This document shows, one piece after another, positions 16,524 through 29,029 of a stretch of 64,000 bases of DNA. The notes beneath the pieces were generated by a model, which ran no database searches, was not told the origin of the DNA, and worked only from the letters and a program-made list of their open reading frames with translations. The position numbers and the translations under genes are program-made. Each line of letters begins with the position of its first letter. Within the stretch, counting starts at the first letter, position 1. The stretch spans positions 682,001 to 746,000 of the forward strand of contig JANQPT010000044.1 of NCBI GenBank assembly GCA_028285345.1. The letters run 5' to 3'. This DNA comes from Planctomycetales bacterium (GTDB taxonomy: Bacteria > Planctomycetota > Planctomycetia > Planctomycetales > Planctomycetaceae).

Positions 16524-17924
16524 TCAAGCAGATTCCACCACATCGTGTCCGTCGTCCGGCTCCGGAATCGAGGCGGCAATGACTGTCGTCAGTACCGCCG
16601 AAACGAGGAACAGGCCGCACACGAAATAGGTGTTCTTCTGGTAATCCCAGCCGCTCTGCTCTGAGACTTTGAGGAAGCCGACGAGTGTCGAGGTCCAGGT
16701 CAGCAGGATTAGCATCGCTTTTTTCGACGTGTGCTTTGCGTGATAATTGGCCGAGACTGCAAAGGCGGTGCCCACGGTGATCGCGAGGACGATCACCCAC
16801 CATACCAGGAGATGTTCACCGAAGGTGAGACTGGGGTCCTCACGGAAAACGTTGAAGATCGCCAATTTTTTGCTGAGGACTACCGGTTTTTCGTCACGCA
16901 GCAGCCGGCCGATTGCCCGCATGAGGTCTAAGCCGAACGACCAGGTTGTCAGCGTGATCGCGATGTGCCAACCGAAGAAGTTTGAATAGAGCACCAGCCC
17001 GGTGAGCACCGCCAATTCAATAACCATGATAAACAGGACCGGGACCGTAAAGTGCAGGCGGTGGACGGTGAGGACGAGAATCATCGCCATAAACAGCGCC
17101 GGCAGAAGCGGCGCCTGTTTGGGAACCAGTTCCGGATAGCTCGTCGCCGGTTCAGCGAGTTCGTCTCGTGAGAAATAGGCCGCCAGCCCCAAGCCGCCGC
17201 CGAGTAGAAATCCGAAACTAAACTCCATCCCCTTCCACCAGCTAAAGCCGATCCAGAACGAATCTTCCGCGAGCTTGGATTCCAAACGACCTCCCAAGGC
17301 AATCAATTGGCCACCCAATCCGAACCCCAATCCGCCGAACAGGAGGCCCCACAGGGCGAACCGCAGCGGAACTTTGCTGTCACCGCTGACGGAGAGTGCA
17401 GAGAGAAGTGCCACCGCCCCCAACAGCAGTCCCGCCCAGATTTCGGCGCGCGGTTTCACCGGATCGGAGAAGTAGAAATTGGCGTGCCGCGGCGCATCGA
17501 GATATGCCCAGCCGACAAACGTCGCCGCGACCATGGCGAGCATGGCGAACATGATTTGGCGGTTAGTGAACTTGTCGCGGACGAAGGCGAGTCCCAGCAC
17601 CGCGCCGCCGGCCAGACCCCAAACGGCCCCTTTGACCGCCATGCCGAGCGAACCCCACCAATAAGTCTCGTTGACCCGCGAGAGCCCGATCGTTTGCCCG
17701 TAAGTCTGATGCCCGCCGATTCCGATGCCCAATGCTCCTAAACAGATGATGAATCCGGTCGATGGGCCGCGATTGAGCAACAGGCAGAGTGTGAGAGCGA
17801 CCATGGCACCCGGAATCAGTGCGCCGATCGGCCCGCCTCCGATCGTGCCCCGCAAGCCCCACCCCAATAGCATGGCGATGGCGGGGAAAAAGAAATACAT
17901 GAGCGGTGAATGTCGAGAAATCAT
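16524..17924 (-). CDS. Polytopic membrane protein of unknown function
   Basis: 466 residues, with roughly 11-13 hydrophobic segments spread along the chain. The N-terminal part is Gly-rich (LGWGLRGTIGGGPIGALIPG, GALGIGIGGHQTYGQTIGLS), with conserved-looking polar residues inside membrane segments (His, Gln, Tyr, Thr), which hints at a transport or channel role, but I cannot place it in a named family. Start 17924 (MISRHSPLMYFFFPAIAMLL) is preferred over the longer open frame to 18095, since it begins just before the first membrane span. Divergent from the decarboxylase gene. Confidence 0.7.
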   Translation of the reverse strand: MISRHSPLMYFFFPAIAMLLGWGLRGTIGGGPIGALIPGAMVALTLCLLLNRGPSTGFIICLGALGIGIGGHQTYGQTIGLSRVNETYWWGSLGMAVKGAVWGLAGGAVLGLAFVRDKFTNRQIMFAMLAMVAATFVGWAYLDAPRHANFYFSDPVKPRAEIWAGLLLGAVALLSALSVSGDSKVPLRFALWGLLFGGLGFGLGGQLIALGGRLESKLAEDSFWIGFSWWKGMEFSFGFLLGGGLGLAAYFSRDELAEPATSYPELVPKQAPLLPALFMAMILVLTVHRLHFTVPVLFIMVIELAVLTGLVLYSNFFGWHIAITLTTWSFGLDLMRAIGRLLRDEKPVVLSKKLAIFNVFREDPSLTFGEHLLVWWVIVLAITVGTAFAVSANYHAKHTSKKAMLILLTWTSTLVGFLKVSEQSGWDYQKNTYFVCGLFLVSAVLTTVIAASIPEPDDGHDVVESA

Positions 17925-18284
17925 GGAATCCAGCTTTGAATGTTGTCTCCGGCGAGAAGCCGCGAATCGGATATATAGAAAGGCCGGTCGAGCGACAGCA
18001 TCACGCCTCACCATAAAGAAAATTGGGGCCGATCGCAAATTAAGGCTGTAATTCGGGTTGCGCAAAACTCCGGCTGAGTGGGCCCTTGACCGCACCCGGA
18101 TTTCGTCGCAGAATTCCGCTAGTGCCGTGTCAGGGCAAAGTTTTTTGGGTGCTAGTTGAGAAAGCCCGCACGTAATGCAGCGGGATATGCGCCCCGATTT
18201 CGAGGAATTATCGAAATTCGAAGTCTTGCCGCTGCACTAGGAGGCAACCACGGTCAAGGAACTCTAACAAGAAGGTGGTTGAAC
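17925..18284. other. Divergent intergenic region upstream of the decarboxylase
   Basis: 360 nt between the membrane protein and decarboxylase starts. Holds one good sigma-70-type promoter (listed) and a roughly 165-nt 5' leader for the decarboxylase containing a small CCCGC/GCGGG hairpin. No gene found. Confidence 0.5.
18086..18114 (+). promoter_or_regulatory. Sigma-70-like promoter of the 2-oxoacid decarboxylase gene
   Basis: TTGACC (18086-18091, five of six consensus bases), a 17-nt spacer, and CAGAAT (18109-18114, four of six). Spacing is optimal and it points at the gene starting at 18285, leaving a leader of about 165 nt. Motif evidence only. Confidence 0.45.
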
Positions 18285-19964
18285 ATGGCGACCAAAGTTG
18301 CGACGCAGAAGAAAAACGGCAAAGCGACGGAGTCGCTGCCGACAATCGGCGGCTATCTGATTCAGCGGCTGCAGGACTATGGCCTGAAGCATATCTTTGG
18401 GATTCCCGGCGACTTTGTGCTGCAGTTCTACAACATGCTGGAGGAGAGCCCGATTGAAGTCATCGGGGCGACGCGTGAGGACTGCGCCGGTTTTGCCGCG
18501 GACGGTTATGCGCGGGTCCACGGTTTGGGCGCGGTCTGTGTCACGTACTGCGTGGGAGGCTTGAGCACGTGCAACTCGATCGCCGGAGCGTTTGCGGAAA
18601 AATCGCCGGTAATCGTCATCAGCGGCGCGCCCGGCATGGAAGAGCGTGTTGCCGATCCGTTGCTGCATCATCGTGTCAAAGACTTCAACACACAGCACGA
18701 AGTCTTTGACAAGATCACGATTGCCTCGGCGTCGCTCGAAGATCCGTTGACCGCATTTCGCGAGATCGATCGCTGCTTGGCCGCGGCGGTCCACTATAAA
18801 CGGCCGGTCTATCTCGAATTGCCGCGTGACCGCGTCCAGACGAAAGCTCTGTTTCCGCACGAGCCGCAGGAAGACAAACTCAAGAGCCACAAACATGCGC
18901 TGGCGGAATCACTGGCCGAAGCGGAGGCGATGATCAACGGCTGCAAGAAGCCGGTCATTATCGCCGGCGTGGAAATGCACCGCTTTGCTCTGCAGCAGGA
19001 AGTCATCAAGCTCGCGGAAAAGACAGAGATTCCGATGTGCGCCACGCTGTTGGGAAAGTCGGTGGTGAGCGAAAAGCATCCACTTTACTTGGGGATCTAT
19101 GAAGGGGCGATGGGCCGCGACAGTGTCCGCAAATATGTGGAAGACAGCGACTGCGTGATTCTGTTGGGCACTTTCATGACCGATATCAATTTGGGCATCT
19201 TCACAGCCCACATCGATCCGGGCCAGTGCATTTATATCACTTCGGAGGGCCTGCGGATCCGGCATCACCACTATCGCGACGTGCAGCTCAAGGACTTTGT
19301 GAAAGGGCTCGTCAAAGCGGATTTGAAGCCGCCCCGCCGCGAAATCCCGGACAATGTCCGGCCAATGGAGAAGACGTTTGAATTGCAGCCGGATGAAAAG
19401 ATTACACAGCGGCGACTGTTCGCCCGGATCAACGAGCTGTTGGACGAAAACATGGTTGTCGTGGCCGATATCGGCGACTCGCTGTTCGGCGCGTCGGATT
19501 TGACAATTTATCGCCGCAGCGAATTTCTCAGCCCGGCCTATTACACGTCAATGGGGTTTGCGATTCCCGCCGCTCTGGGCGTGCAGTGCGCGAATCGAAA
19601 TCTACGGCCTCTCGTGATCGTCGGCGACGGGGCGTTTCAGATGACTTGTCTGGAGCTCTCGACGATCCTGCGGCATGAGTTCAATCCCATTGTGCTGGTG
19701 TTGAACAACAAGGGGTACGGCACGGAGCGATTCTTGCACGAAGGGCCGTTTAATGACATTCCCAATTGGGAATATCACCGCATGCCCGATTTGTTGGGCG
19801 GCGGTTGGGGGTTTGAAGTGCATACCGAAGGAGATTTGGACAAAGCACTTCACGCGGCAATGGCCAACAAGGATGCGTTCAGCTTGCTGAACATCCATCT
19901 GGAGCCGCTCGACGTGAGCCCCGCGCTGACGCGGTTGGCCGAACGGCTCTCGAAGCGGCTTTGA
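18285..19964 (+). CDS. Thiamine-diphosphate-dependent 2-oxoacid decarboxylase (pyruvate/indolepyruvate decarboxylase family)
   Basis: 559 residues, the normal length for the family, converting a 2-oxoacid to an aldehyde and CO2. E65 in [14 protein letters not shown] is the Glu that activates the cofactor; H128-H129 (LHHRVKDF) is the catalytic His pair; GDGAF (447-451) to NNKG (474-477) is the ThDP/Mg site, and E481 in GYGTE matches the active-site Glu of pyruvate decarboxylases. HH plus that Glu separates it from acetolactate synthase. Substrate (pyruvate, phenylpyruvate or indolepyruvate) cannot be told from sequence alone. ATG 18285 with AAGGTGG six bases before it is preferred over the longer frame from 18156. 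Cytoplasmic, monocistronic. Confidence 0.88.
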   Translation: MATKVATQKKNGKATESLPTIGGYLIQRLQDYGLKHIFGIPGDFVLQFYNMLEESPIEVIGATREDCAGFAADGYARVHGLGAVCVTYCVGGLSTCNSIAGAFAEKSPVIVISGAPGMEERVADPLLHHRVKDFNTQHEVFDKITIASASLEDPLTAFREIDRCLAAAVHYKRPVYLELPRDRVQTKALFPHEPQEDKLKSHKHALAESLAEAEAMINGCKKPVIIAGVEMHRFALQQEVIKLAEKTEIPMCATLLGKSVVSEKHPLYLGIYEGAMGRDSVRKYVEDSDCVILLGTFMTDINLGIFTAHIDPGQCIYITSEGLRIRHHHYRDVQLKDFVKGLVKADLKPPRREIPDNVRPMEKTFELQPDEKITQRRLFARINELLDENMVVVADIGDSLFGASDLTIYRRSEFLSPAYYTSMGFAIPAALGVQCANRNLRPLVIVGDGAFQMTCLELSTILRHEFNPIVLVLNNKGYGTERFLHEGPFNDIPNWEYHRMPDLLGGGWGFEVHTEGDLDKALHAAMANKDAFSLLNIHLEPLDVSPALTRLAERLSKRL

Positions 19965-19968
19965 AGCT

Positions 19969-20055
19969 CGTAGGGTCCGCTTTGCGGACCGTCGCGATCA
20001 GTGCTGCCGAACGTAATTGATTGCCGTATTTTTGGTCCGCACAGCGGACCCTACG
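19969..20055. repeat. Inverted repeat, GTAGGGTCCGC family
   Basis: Arms 19969-19990 and 20034-20055 are 22 nt each and match at 21 positions after reverse complement (CGTAGGGTCCGC..GCGGACC), around a 43-nt spacer. Each arm is itself nearly palindromic. It begins five nt after the decarboxylase stop codon. Confidence 0.85.
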
Positions 20056-20130
20056 AACGGTTTCTGTGTTGTTTGTTCTACACACACGGCGGACATTACG
20101 GTCTTTGGAAGAACCGGGAGCGCAAAAAGA

Positions 20131-20177
20131 AACAGGGAGGGGAGCCGGTCTCATGTGAGGTGGCTCCTGTCCCTGTT
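20131..20177. repeat. Inverted repeat with AACAGGGA arms
   Basis: Arms 20131-20146 and 20162-20177 pair at 14 of 16 positions (AACAGGGA....GAGCC) around a 15-nt loop. No U-tract. It sits in the 430-nt gap (19965-20394) between the convergent decarboxylase and lipoprotein genes, where otherwise only the preceding palindrome was found. Confidence 0.7.
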
Positions 20178-20394
20178 CACCTTTGCAGCGGCATTCAACC
20201 TAAGACGACCGGGAAGCTGTTAGGAAAACCGTCCGTCCTGCCTGTGGTAGCCTTGCAAAGGGTCCGTCCCCCCCGGAGCCGTGATCACAGCGTTGGAATT
20301 AATCGCAACGATGTGTTTACGGCCCACGAGTAAGAGCGATAATAAGAGGAAATGCTGATCCGTTTGGGAACGGTTCGATGAATGTCTCGTTTTG

Positions 20395-20715
20395 TTATTT
20401 GGTGAATTGACTACACGCTGTTGATTGTTGACCGCATTGGCCGGCCGGGCAGGCTTGCTCAGTCTGTGTTAGATCGGCGTGGCCAGCCTGGATCAGACCG
20501 TCGCGCTCTTGCTGGTATTGCTTGATTGCGCTGACTTGTTCCGCCAGTTGATCCTCAGGACCGGGCGGATAGTATTGCAGGTCGTCGCGAGCATGGATGG
20601 CCGCGGGCACAACAGCCTCTTCGTCGACCGTTTGGCAGCCGACGAACGTCAGGCTCCCCGTCAATGCGACGGACAATATCATGATCTGTCGCGCAGCCGA
20701 TTGCAAATTGATCAT
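20395..20715 (-). CDS. Small lipoprotein, RDDLQYYP family, copy 2
   Basis: 106 residues. Signal peptide with lipobox FVGC (Cys about residue 27), then a short mature part: ARDDLQYYPPGPEDQLAEQVSAIKQY, followed by a Gln/Cys-containing tail (ACPAGQCGQQSTAC). It shares the central block RDDLQYYPxGPEDQLxxQxxAxKQYxxERxGLIxxG with its upstream neighbour, so the two arose by tandem duplication. The Cys-rich tail is specific to this copy. Likely membrane-attached in the periplasm; function unknown. AAGG six bases before ATG. Confidence 0.78.
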   Translation of the reverse strand: MINLQSAARQIMILSVALTGSLTFVGCQTVDEEAVVPAAIHARDDLQYYPPGPEDQLAEQVSAIKQYQQERDGLIQAGHADLTQTEQACPAGQCGQQSTACSQFTK

Positions 20716-20775
20716 ATCCGGCCTTCGAGTACTGGGTTCATTTGGTTCAGAACCGTTCCAAAATCCGCCGCCGCA

Positions 20776-21048
20776 CTATTGTTGCGGTTGCGGAGGGGCG
20801 GCAGCATCTGCGGCACCCGGCTCGATCAAACCTTGGCGTTCCAGATCGTATTGCTTCAGGGCATTGATCTGGTTGGTCAGCTGATCTTCAGGTCCGTGCG
20901 GATAGTATTGCAGGTCGTCCCGAAGATAGTACGCCGAAGGCAGAGTTTGCCCGCCGACGGACGTCTGGCAACCGACGGCAGCGCAGCTCACAAGCGCGCA
21001 ACCCATTAAGGCGATCACCGGACGAGCAGCTTGACGAAGAGCTTTCAT
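20776..21048 (-). CDS. Small lipoprotein, RDDLQYYP family, copy 1
   Basis: 90 residues. Signal peptide and lipobox AVGC (Cys at about 27), then LRDDLQYYPHGPEDQLTNQINALKQY and a short Ala/Pro/Gln tail. Paralogue of the next gene, 60 nt downstream, and probably co-transcribed with it, this copy being first. AGGAAA lies six bases before ATG. The invariant block is compact (about 35 residues) with predicted helix after GPEDQL, so it may be a small protein-binding unit. No known domain recognised. Confidence 0.78.
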   Translation of the reverse strand: MKALRQAARPVIALMGCALVSCAAVGCQTSVGGQTLPSAYYLRDDLQYYPHGPEDQLTNQINALKQYDLERQGLIEPGAADAAAPPQPQQ

Positions 21049-21495
21049 AGCTTGTTTCCTAGAATTCGTTTCGAGGATTCTCAGAATTAATTGTCTTGCG
21101 AATCACAATTTCGGAACGTCGACCCACCCAGACTGGCGTAATGAATGGCCGGCTGAGCGGTTTGTTGGTGCGGCCAGTCGATGAGACAGCGGCCACCCCG
21201 GTCGGTACATTTTATTATCGGCCTGCCTCGCTCGAATCTTCGGTACTTTCGTTAAAATCGTTACTGTTTCTCACATTCTGAGATCAGACCTGACGAGTCG
21301 CCTGCGATCGGGCAATCTCGAATCGCAACCCGTACTCTCTGACATTCACTCTGTTAGGAATGAGTCGGAATCGCGCAATTCGGGCGCGGTTCGTCCGCTC
21401 AAATCCTTGCTCGATGCCGCGCTGCGAAGTTACAATGAATCCAAGAATTCCGATGGGTCAGCCAAATTGCGAACTTTGCAGGGGAAGACTGGGCG
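21049..21495. other. Intergenic region without recognisable gene
   Basis: 447 nt between divergent lipoprotein and DUF1549/1553 genes. Short frames lack ribosome sites. A segment around 21140-21180 (TAATGAATGGCCGGCTG) weakly resembles one near 29230 (CAATGAATGGCCGATCT), perhaps remnants of the same element. No RNA gene seen. Confidence 0.4.
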
Positions 21496-23865
<2,370 letters not shown>

Positions 23866-23881
23866 CCCGATCCCGCGTGTG

Positions 23882-23904
23882 AACCCCCGGCTCCGCCGGG
23901 GGTT
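23882..23904. repeat. Perfect 10-bp hairpin inside the DUF1549-DUF1501 operon
   Basis: AACCCCCGGC (23882-23891), loop TCC, GCCGGGGGTT (23895-23904). Very stable and no U-tract, lying in the 69-nt gap between the two co-directional genes. It could stabilise the upstream mRNA end or attenuate the downstream gene; equally it may be a planctomycete intergenic repeat. Confidence 0.7.
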
Positions 23905-23934
23905 AATCGGCTATCAAAAACCACGAGCGAAACC

Positions 23935-25380
<1,446 letters not shown>

Positions 25381-25398
25381 CGTGTGCGGTGCACGGCC

Positions 25399-25425
25399 GA
25401 CGAATGCAAAACGCGGAATTTGCAG
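25399..25425. repeat. Dispersed repeat GACGAAT..AAAACGC, copy 1
   Basis: The segment GACGAATGCAAAACGCGGAA and following bases closely match 26674-26700 (GACGAATTCAAAACGCAGAA), about 85 percent by eye. Part of the repeat-rich region 25.4-26.9 kb. Confidence 0.55.
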
Positions 25426-25472
25426 ATTATCTTAGCGCGGCAGAGCCGCAACCAAAACCAAAAAGGTTCTTG

Positions 25473-25536
25473 CCACGAATCGCACGAATTCACACGAATG
25501 CCCCCCCGTTTGCGTGAAGATTCGTGTGATTCGTGG
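25473..25536. repeat. Inverted repeat CCACGAATCGCACGAAT, copy 1
   Basis: Arms 25473-25489 and 25520-25536 pair at 16 of 17 positions. The reverse complement of about 25430-25497 aligns well with 29473-29540, including flanking TTGGTTTTG and TTGCGGC, so this is a dispersed element and not a chance palindrome. A diverged third copy may be at 52616-52660. Confidence 0.8.
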
Positions 25537-25555
25537 CTAGGAAAATCTTCATCCT

Positions 25556-25581
25556 GGTTCCCAAACTCCAGTTTGGGAACC
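25556..25581. repeat. 26-bp near-perfect palindrome
   Basis: GGTTCCCAAACT (25556-25567), two-base centre CC, AGTTTGGGAACC (25570-25581): perfect 12-bp arms. A second hairpin, CGAAGC-TCC-GCTTCG, follows at 25590-25604. Together with the neighbouring repeats these fill the gap 25381-25752 before the DUF1963 gene. Confidence 0.75.
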
Positions 25582-25664
25582 CAGTTTCTCGAAGCTCCGC
25601 TTCGCGTGTTACAATCGACGCCGGTTGAAAATGCTCGCAAGAAACGTGCAAGTTGCCGGTGAGC

Positions 25665-25711
25665 AACGCAGAATTTCTACTCTTTCTCCGCGATAATCTG
25701 CGTTTCGATTC
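25665..25711. repeat. Dispersed repeat AACGCAGAAT..TCTGCGTTTC, copy 1
   Basis: AACGCAGAAT followed by TCTTTCTCCGCGATAATCTGCGTTTC; the ends are imperfect inverted repeats. The same arrangement recurs at 26687-26740, flanking the DUF1963 gene on its other side in the same orientation. Confidence 0.6.
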
Positions 25712-25752
25712 CCTCTCTCGAACCACAGTCTGCCGCGGCGAAGGGGCCAATC

Positions 25753-26634
25753 ATGCTGCCGGAATCGCAACCCAAATTAATCGAGCAGCTGAACAGCGGA
25801 ATCGAAAAGCATCAACTGACACACCTTCGCGAAGAACTACTTGCCGCTGCAAAGCCGTGTATCGTGCTGTTCGAAGAATCCCCCAACCTGACCCTCGGCG
25901 AAATGGAGGAACGCCTGGATACCAACTTGAGTTTTCCCGATGCCTGGGAAAAATACCTGAGTGACAATCTGCCAATCGGAGGATCTCGTCTCGGAGGCCC
26001 ACCGGACCTCCCCGATTGCATTGCTTGGCCTACGATTGAGGGTGGGAAACTGCCATTCATCGCCCAAGTGGAACTTGCGTCACTCCCTGACTATGAGGGA
26101 AAGCTTCTTCCCGACAGCGGTTGGTTGTATTTATTCGCCGGGGGCGACGGTTATCCCTTCGACAGTGTGGTGATTCACCACAACGGACCTCGTGAACAAT
26201 TGAAGCGAGCAGAGGTCTTAGAGGTTGACGAGACATTGCTCGATTGGACGGATGACGGACCGTATTACGGTCTTGTACCGATTGAACGAGCGGAAATCAG
26301 CATCTCAATCGCCATCGATGATGAATTGCCACCATTCGGCGAGCTACCGGACGAAGTGAAATACCAGATTGAGGAGCTCACGTCATCGCTCGTACTCATT
26401 GATCACGACAGTGCCGCTGCCCAGCTCTGCGGGAACGGCAACTTTTACGACGTTACACCCTCAGACGTCGCGACAATCGGTGGTCCTGAGGGCGACTGGG
26501 AACTGTTGATGGAAATCCACTCCGTTGGGTCAATGCTGTGGGCCGACGCTGGTTTCCTGATGGTGTTCTTAAGAAGGAGTGACCTGATACGCCGAGATTT
26601 TTCCTCGCCCTACACCGTCATCTATTCGTCATAG
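25753..26634 (+). CDS. DUF1963 (YwqG-like) protein
   Basis: 293 residues, soluble. The block DNLPIGGSRLGGPPDLPDCIAWP (about 76-98) followed by GGKLPFIAQVELASLPDYEGKLLPDSGWLYLFAG is the DUF1963 signature; the C-terminal half holds acidic segments and LLMEIHSVGSMLWADAGFLMVFLRRSDL, matching the family's final strand-turn-strand. Function of the family is not established; in bacteria such genes often sit among SMI1/KNR4-type immunity and other accessory genes. AAGGGG six bases before ATG. Flanked on both sides by copies of the same dispersed repeats, consistent with an inserted accessory gene. Confidence 0.85.
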   Translation: MLPESQPKLIEQLNSGIEKHQLTHLREELLAAAKPCIVLFEESPNLTLGEMEERLDTNLSFPDAWEKYLSDNLPIGGSRLGGPPDLPDCIAWPTIEGGKLPFIAQVELASLPDYEGKLLPDSGWLYLFAGGDGYPFDSVVIHHNGPREQLKRAEVLEVDETLLDWTDDGPYYGLVPIERAEISISIAIDDELPPFGELPDEVKYQIEELTSSLVLIDHDSAAAQLCGNGNFYDVTPSDVATIGGPEGDWELLMEIHSVGSMLWADAGFLMVFLRRSDLIRRDFSSPYTVIYSS

Positions 26635-26686
26635 GTCTCATCAGCAATTAACCGGCGTCGGTCATACTTTGGACGACGAATTCAAA

Positions 26687-26740
26687 ACGCAGAATGTCGC
26701 AGAATTCTTGTTTCTTTCTCCGCGCAATCCGCGTTTCATT
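26687..26740. repeat. Dispersed repeat AACGCAGAAT..CCGCGTTTC, copy 2
   Basis: Second copy of the element at 25665-25711, and its left side (from 26674) also matches 25399-25425. Contains TTTCTTTCTCCGCG and ends in GCGTTTCATTTCAA; the last part recurs at about 29560-29580 (CCGCGTTTCATTTCAA). Confidence 0.6.
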
Positions 26741-26749
26741 TCAATCGCC

Positions 26750-26853
26750 GTAGGGCCGGTTGTACCGGCCAATGTTTGGCACAGACTGATTAACAGCATC
26801 GGAACGAAGAAACGGTAACTCAACGCGCAATCGTCCGGCTCAGCCGGACCTAC
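26750..26853. repeat. Palindromic repeat, GTAGG/CCGGC family, full copy
   Basis: Left arm GTAGGGCCGGTTGTACCGGCC (26750-26770) and right arm GTCCGGCTCAGCCGGACCTAC (26833-26853) are imperfect reverse complements headed by GTAGG. The interior shares CGCAATCGTCCGGC with the copy at 15066-15166; that core word also occurs near 29168 and 31870. Confidence 0.8.
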
Positions 26854-26903
26854 TGGACTGGGTCAAGGCCGTGTTGGCATTATCCGTGACGTGAGGGGAT
26901 CGG

Positions 26904-27437
26904 ATGTACGATGTCATGTTCACTGTCATTGTAATCATCATCTTGATCGACGGCATCTTGGCGCTAGGAGCGTTGCCGTTTAGGCTATGGCAGCAGTACA
27001 GACAACATCAGCAAAACGCCAAAAAGACGATCGCCGTGAAGATCGGTGGTTGCGTATTGGGAGGATTGGTGTTGCTTGGATGCGTGCAAATCATGTCGTG
27101 GATTGATTATTGGTGGTATCGTGACGATCGAACTGAGATCGATTCGACATTCATTGACTTCAATGTCGCGCTTTCTGAGGGCCGGACTGCTGACGCGTAC
27201 GAGATGATGTCGCCTGAATATCGGAACAGACATTCTGTTAAACGTTTTCAGATTGATTTTAGCGAACACGGCACAAGTACTTTATATCCGTACCGTTGCC
27301 TACATATTTTCAGTGGCCGGGCAGAACTCGATCCTGATGATGCGTGGGATGAGCTGGCCAGCGGACCGATTTATCGATGGGTCAAAGTGGACGGCAAGTG
27401 GTATCTTACAGGCGAAGTTGAGTGGGCCAGCCACTAA
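26904..27437 (+). CDS. Membrane protein with C-terminal NTF2-like domain, hypothetical
   Basis: 177 residues. Two membrane segments (about 5-27, and 46-66 around VKIGGCVLGGLVLLGCVQIMSW) and a C-terminal extracytoplasmic or cytoplasmic domain of about 100 residues: FNVALSEGRTADAYEMMSPEYRNRHSVKRF..., ending VKVDGKWYLTGEVEW. The pattern 'A...YEMMSPEYR' then 'W..VDGKWYL' is that of small NTF2/DUF4878-like proteins. GAGGGG precedes the ATG. No ligand can be inferred. Confidence 0.7.
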   Translation: MYDVMFTVIVIIILIDGILALGALPFRLWQQYRQHQQNAKKTIAVKIGGCVLGGLVLLGCVQIMSWIDYWWYRDDRTEIDSTFIDFNVALSEGRTADAYEMMSPEYRNRHSVKRFQIDFSEHGTSTLYPYRCLHIFSGRAELDPDDAWDELASGPIYRWVKVDGKWYLTGEVEWASH

Positions 27438-27544
27438 CGAATTCACTTTTGAATCGTGGATGTCAGGAAGGAATGGGCTAACCGATCGACGAGCAGCGCG
27501 ACATGCCGGGCTATGACGGCCAACTTTGTCGGCAAGTCGCGATG

Positions 27545-29029
27545 TCATTCGGTCGCGGCTGGTTGTTCTGACGCAGTTGCCGCTCGGAAGGTGTACAGGT
27601 CTGCATTTCTGAGGAAAAACTCAATCCGCACGACCTTGCCGGCAAGCTCATTTATCGATCTTTCCTTCCAGCGAACTTGATGGGCAACGTGATCACCTTG
27701 AAGCGGCTCGCAGTCCCCGTAGTCGAATCCCGGCAGGACTTTGCGATTGACATCGGTCACGCGTACTTTGAATTCGCCCGCTACGGCATTCGCATTGACA
27801 ACGAGTTCTCCTCCCGGCCAGAGTAATTGCCTGGTATTGAGCACTCCTCCATTCTTGGGACCCCGCATCGAAATGAAACCTTCCTTGCGGAGTTTGACAA
27901 GTCCAATACCTGGTACTCGTTGACGTGAATTGTGTGGACCGTCCCAACCGCAGTAGTACATCCACCATTCGTCGCCCACTTCAAACCATTCGTGGCCGCT
28001 AAAGACCATTCCGTCATCCCACGAGCCATCCGGCCCAAGTTCAATGAACTTCGGACGGCTCGGCAGCCGGTTAAAATTGATCGTGTCCCGGCTGAACGCG
28101 AGTTCGGTGTGGACATCGCTATTCCACTTAAACGCTTGCAGGAACCCCCAGTAGATTCCACCATAACGCTTCACTGCCATCCCATAAAACGCCCGAAAGT
28201 TGTTTCGCGTGTCGAGGTTGTCCGGCAGCATGATGTGTTGAGGTTGATTCGTCCACTTAGTCCAAAGTTCTTTACTTGTCATTCTGGCGATCCGCCTTGA
28301 CGCCCCCGTATCCAAAATATCCCCCTTAAAAGCGCGGTAGAGATTTTTTGATCGACAATACATCACGTATTGGTCTGTGCGAGAATCGTAGACGATACCA
28401 TTTATTGTATCGCTGCGAATTGGTGAGATTCGCAGGTTGCTCTCTCGATCCCAGTGAATTCCATCCTGCGATCCGATGAGGTGCATTCCGTCCGTTTCTC
28501 GATAGAGCATGACGTGTCGATAACCCTGCTTGTTCGCTTCGGGAATATCGGGAAAAAAGGGGGCTCCTCCACGCCGGCCGTTGATTCCGGTCCACACGAT
28601 ATTGTTCTCTTTGGAACCCTTCCATGAGTAAAGGTTGAGCCGCGGAAGCTGCCAGGAAATTCCGTCCTTTGATTCCGCATAAGCAATGGCGTACCGCCCG
28701 ACCCGCTTCTCTCCTTCTGGAGGGTTTTGATAGGTCTGGTACCACATCTGAAACAAGCCGCTTTTCGCGTCCCGGTGAAGCGCAACGTAACCACCGTCGC
28801 CGGCGATCACGGGATTGCCTGCATATTTTTGGGGTTGATGAAATACGCATCGCATCGACTGGGTGTGATACTTGATGGCCCAGCGATTGTCGATGATATA
28901 GGTGTCGAACACAAACTGCGGAGCCGTACCAATTTCAACAGGCTCGACGGGAAGCACGTGCGACGCAACCGCAGGGATGGTCGAAGAGCAAACCGCTATC
29001 AATAAACAACAGACTTGTAGAGTCTTCAC
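27545..29029 (-). CDS. Secreted five-bladed beta-propeller protein, glycosyl-hydrolase-like
   Basis: 494 residues with signal peptide (about 1-23, MKTLQVCCLLIAVCSSTIPAVAS). Repeating blade motifs such as GLFQMWYQTY...YAIAYAESKDGISWQLPRLNL, VMLYRETDGMHLIGSQDGIHWDR and ELAFSRDTINFNRLP are those of GH32/GH43/DUF-type propellers in planctomycetes. A small C-terminal beta-sandwich (LVVNANAVAGEFKVRVTDVNRKVLPGF) resembles the module attached to many such proteins. Carbohydrate-directed function is likely, but catalytic acids cannot be named with confidence. GTG start at 29029 with only weak GAGA upstream. Isolated gene. Confidence 0.8.
   Translation of the reverse strand: MKTLQVCCLLIAVCSSTIPAVASHVLPVEPVEIGTAPQFVFDTYIIDNRWAIKYHTQSMRCVFHQPQKYAGNPVIAGDGGYVALHRDAKSGLFQMWYQTYQNPPEGEKRVGRYAIAYAESKDGISWQLPRLNLYSWKGSKENNIVWTGINGRRGGAPFFPDIPEANKQGYRHVMLYRETDGMHLIGSQDGIHWDRESNLRISPIRSDTINGIVYDSRTDQYVMYCRSKNLYRAFKGDILDTGASRRIARMTSKELWTKWTNQPQHIMLPDNLDTRNNFRAFYGMAVKRYGGIYWGFLQAFKWNSDVHTELAFSRDTINFNRLPSRPKFIELGPDGSWDDGMVFSGHEWFEVGDEWWMYYCGWDGPHNSRQRVPGIGLVKLRKEGFISMRGPKNGGVLNTRQLLWPGGELVVNANAVAGEFKVRVTDVNRKVLPGFDYGDCEPLQGDHVAHQVRWKERSINELAGKVVRIEFFLRNADLYTFRAATASEQPAATE

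Noticed and set aside
20001-20333. 110-residue frame downstream of the decarboxylase
   Set aside because: It runs through two inverted repeats and has no ribosome site, so it is repeat DNA and not a gene.
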